Assembly: GCA_021161625.1 (NCBI GenBank) | Contig: JAGHAG010000102.1 | Location: 1 to 5,928 of the forward strand | Source: Elusimicrobiota bacterium | Lineage (GTDB): Bacteria > CG03 | DNA: 5,928 nt | Reading direction: 5' to 3' | Part shown: piece by piece, positions 5,753 to 5,928 of the stretch | Layout of the letters: each line of letters begins with the position of its first letter | Numbering within the stretch: the stretch's first letter is position 1 | Program-made: the position numbers and the translations under genes | The notes under the pieces: generated by a model | The model's database searches: none | What the model was told of the DNA's origin: nothing | The model's input: only the letters and a program-made list of their open reading frames with translations

Positions 5753-5809
5753 TGGTAGGCGCAATCTTTAGATTGCGTGTAAAACGCAGGATAAATCCTG
5801 CGGCTACCA
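5753..5809. repeat. REPIN-like element: two inverted REP hairpins with GTAG feet
   Basis: The 57-bp element is bounded by TGGTAG (5753-5758) and CTACCA (5804-5809), which pair as a 6-bp outer stem. Inside are two hairpins. The first has a 7-bp stem CGCAATC/GATTGCG (5760-5766 with 5771-5777) and loop TTTA. The second has a 7-bp stem CGCAGGA/TCCTGCG (5785-5791 with 5796-5802) and loop TAAA, read on the plus strand. Read on its own strand, each half has the same plan: GTAG, one base, CGCA plus three variable bases, TTTA, then the complementary arm ending TGCG. The 7-nt linker is TGTAAAA. A GTAG tetranucleotide at the foot of a hairpin, paired in inverted orientation, is the hallmark of REP/BIME/REPIN elements mobilised by RAYT (TnpA-REP, Y1 HUH) transposases. 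No transposase is present in this window. It could also act as a 3' mRNA-stabilising structure for the operon. Confidence 0.72.
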
Positions 5810-5841
5810 ATTCGAATTTTTGGGATAATTTTGATAATTTT
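5809..5841. repeat. AT-rich spacer with 10-bp palindrome and 9-bp tandem duplication
   Basis: AATTCGAATT (5809-5818) is a perfect 10-bp palindrome that abuts the right end of the REPIN-like element. After a few bases GATAATTTT occurs twice in direct tandem (5824-5832 and 5833-5841). Neither resembles a specific known site. From 5842 to 5867 I see nothing recognisable apart from a short CCAA-G-TTGG symmetry at 5854-5862. Confidence 0.45.
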
Positions 5842-5867
5842 TGTTTAACCTGTCCAAGTTGGTGCTG

Positions 5868-5928
5868 GGTCACTTTATTTCTTGTCTCCATATCTCCATA
5901 TCACTTTATCACCTTGTCACTTAGTCAC
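5868..5928. repeat. Octanucleotide-period pyrimidine-rich array, cut by the window edge
   Basis: From 5883 the sequence falls into 8-nt units: TGTCTCCA, TATCTCCA, TATCACTT, TATCACCT, TGTCACTT, and then the start of a sixth. They share TC at positions 3-4 and C at position 6. One further unit, GGTCACTT (5868-5875), lies upstream, separated by an irregular 7-nt stretch. The array differs from the heptamer array in both period and strand polarity, since its purine-rich strand is the minus strand. It runs off the right end, so its length is unknown. No coding signal is seen. Confidence 0.6.

Noticed and set aside
5753..5809. Cloverleaf-like fold taken as a tRNA
   Set aside because: There are only two short arms, no anticodon or T-arm consensus and no CCA context. 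The length is 57 nt and the inverted symmetry fits a REP pair.
5785..5821. Second REPIN hairpin as an intrinsic terminator
   Set aside because: The T-run (5817-5821) lies about 15 nt beyond the stem and is interrupted by CTACCAATTCG, so there is no U-tract directly after the hairpin.
5628..5891. Minus-strand open frame of 87 codons over the repeat region
   Set aside because: The translation is a Ser/Leu/His/Tyr-rich string typical of reading tandem repeats, with no domain and no RBS. It is open only because the repeat period avoids stops in that frame.

Overview
The window is AT-rich and lysine-AAA-rich. From its left edge to about 5631 it is one tightly packed run of plus-strand housekeeping genes: tilS (5' end cut off), hpt, ftsH, folE, cdaA/dacA, a 28-codon micro-gene, pdxJ and an 88-codon membrane-protein gene. 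The organism is probably a diderm bacterium from an early-branching or candidate phylum, or a Desulfobacterota-like group. The reasons are DXP-dependent vitamin B6 synthesis (PdxJ), cyclic-di-AMP synthesis by a membrane CdaA, and a tilS-hpt-ftsH cluster joined to a cdaA-pdxJ cluster. This taxonomic reading is a low-confidence inference.

The genes are coupled to an unusual degree. Six of the seven junctions overlap (17, 1, 44, 8, 4 and 4 nt) and the seventh has a 2-nt gap, so there is no room for an internal intergenic promoter or terminator. The products cover tRNA-Ile2 decoding (TilS), purine salvage (Hpt), membrane protein quality control (FtsH), the GTP-to-pterin step (FolE), c-di-AMP signalling (CdaA) and pyridoxal phosphate synthesis (PdxJ). 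Hpt supplies the GMP/IMP pool from which the GTP used by FolE and the ATP used by CdaA derive.

The most interesting coding signal lies between cdaA and pdxJ, where the CdaA regulator gene cdaR (ybbR) is usually found. Here there is only a 28-aa ORF that looks like the isolated N-terminal membrane anchor of a YbbR/CdaR protein with every YbbR domain missing. Its start overlaps the cdaA stop and its stop lies 2 nt before the pdxJ start, so it appears to be a genuine translated part of the operon.

From 5632 to the right edge (about 300 nt) I see no gene. The stretch is a mosaic of repeats: (i) about 15 degenerate heptanucleotide units starting 10 nt after the last stop codon; (ii) a 57-bp REPIN-like element made of two inverted REP halves, each with GTAG at the hairpin foot and a TTTA loop, whose stems differ by three compensated base pairs; (iii) a short AT-rich spacer with a 10-bp palindrome and a 9-bp tandem duplication; (iv) a different, octanucleotide-period, pyrimidine-rich array that runs off the window. 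No conventional intrinsic terminator is evident.
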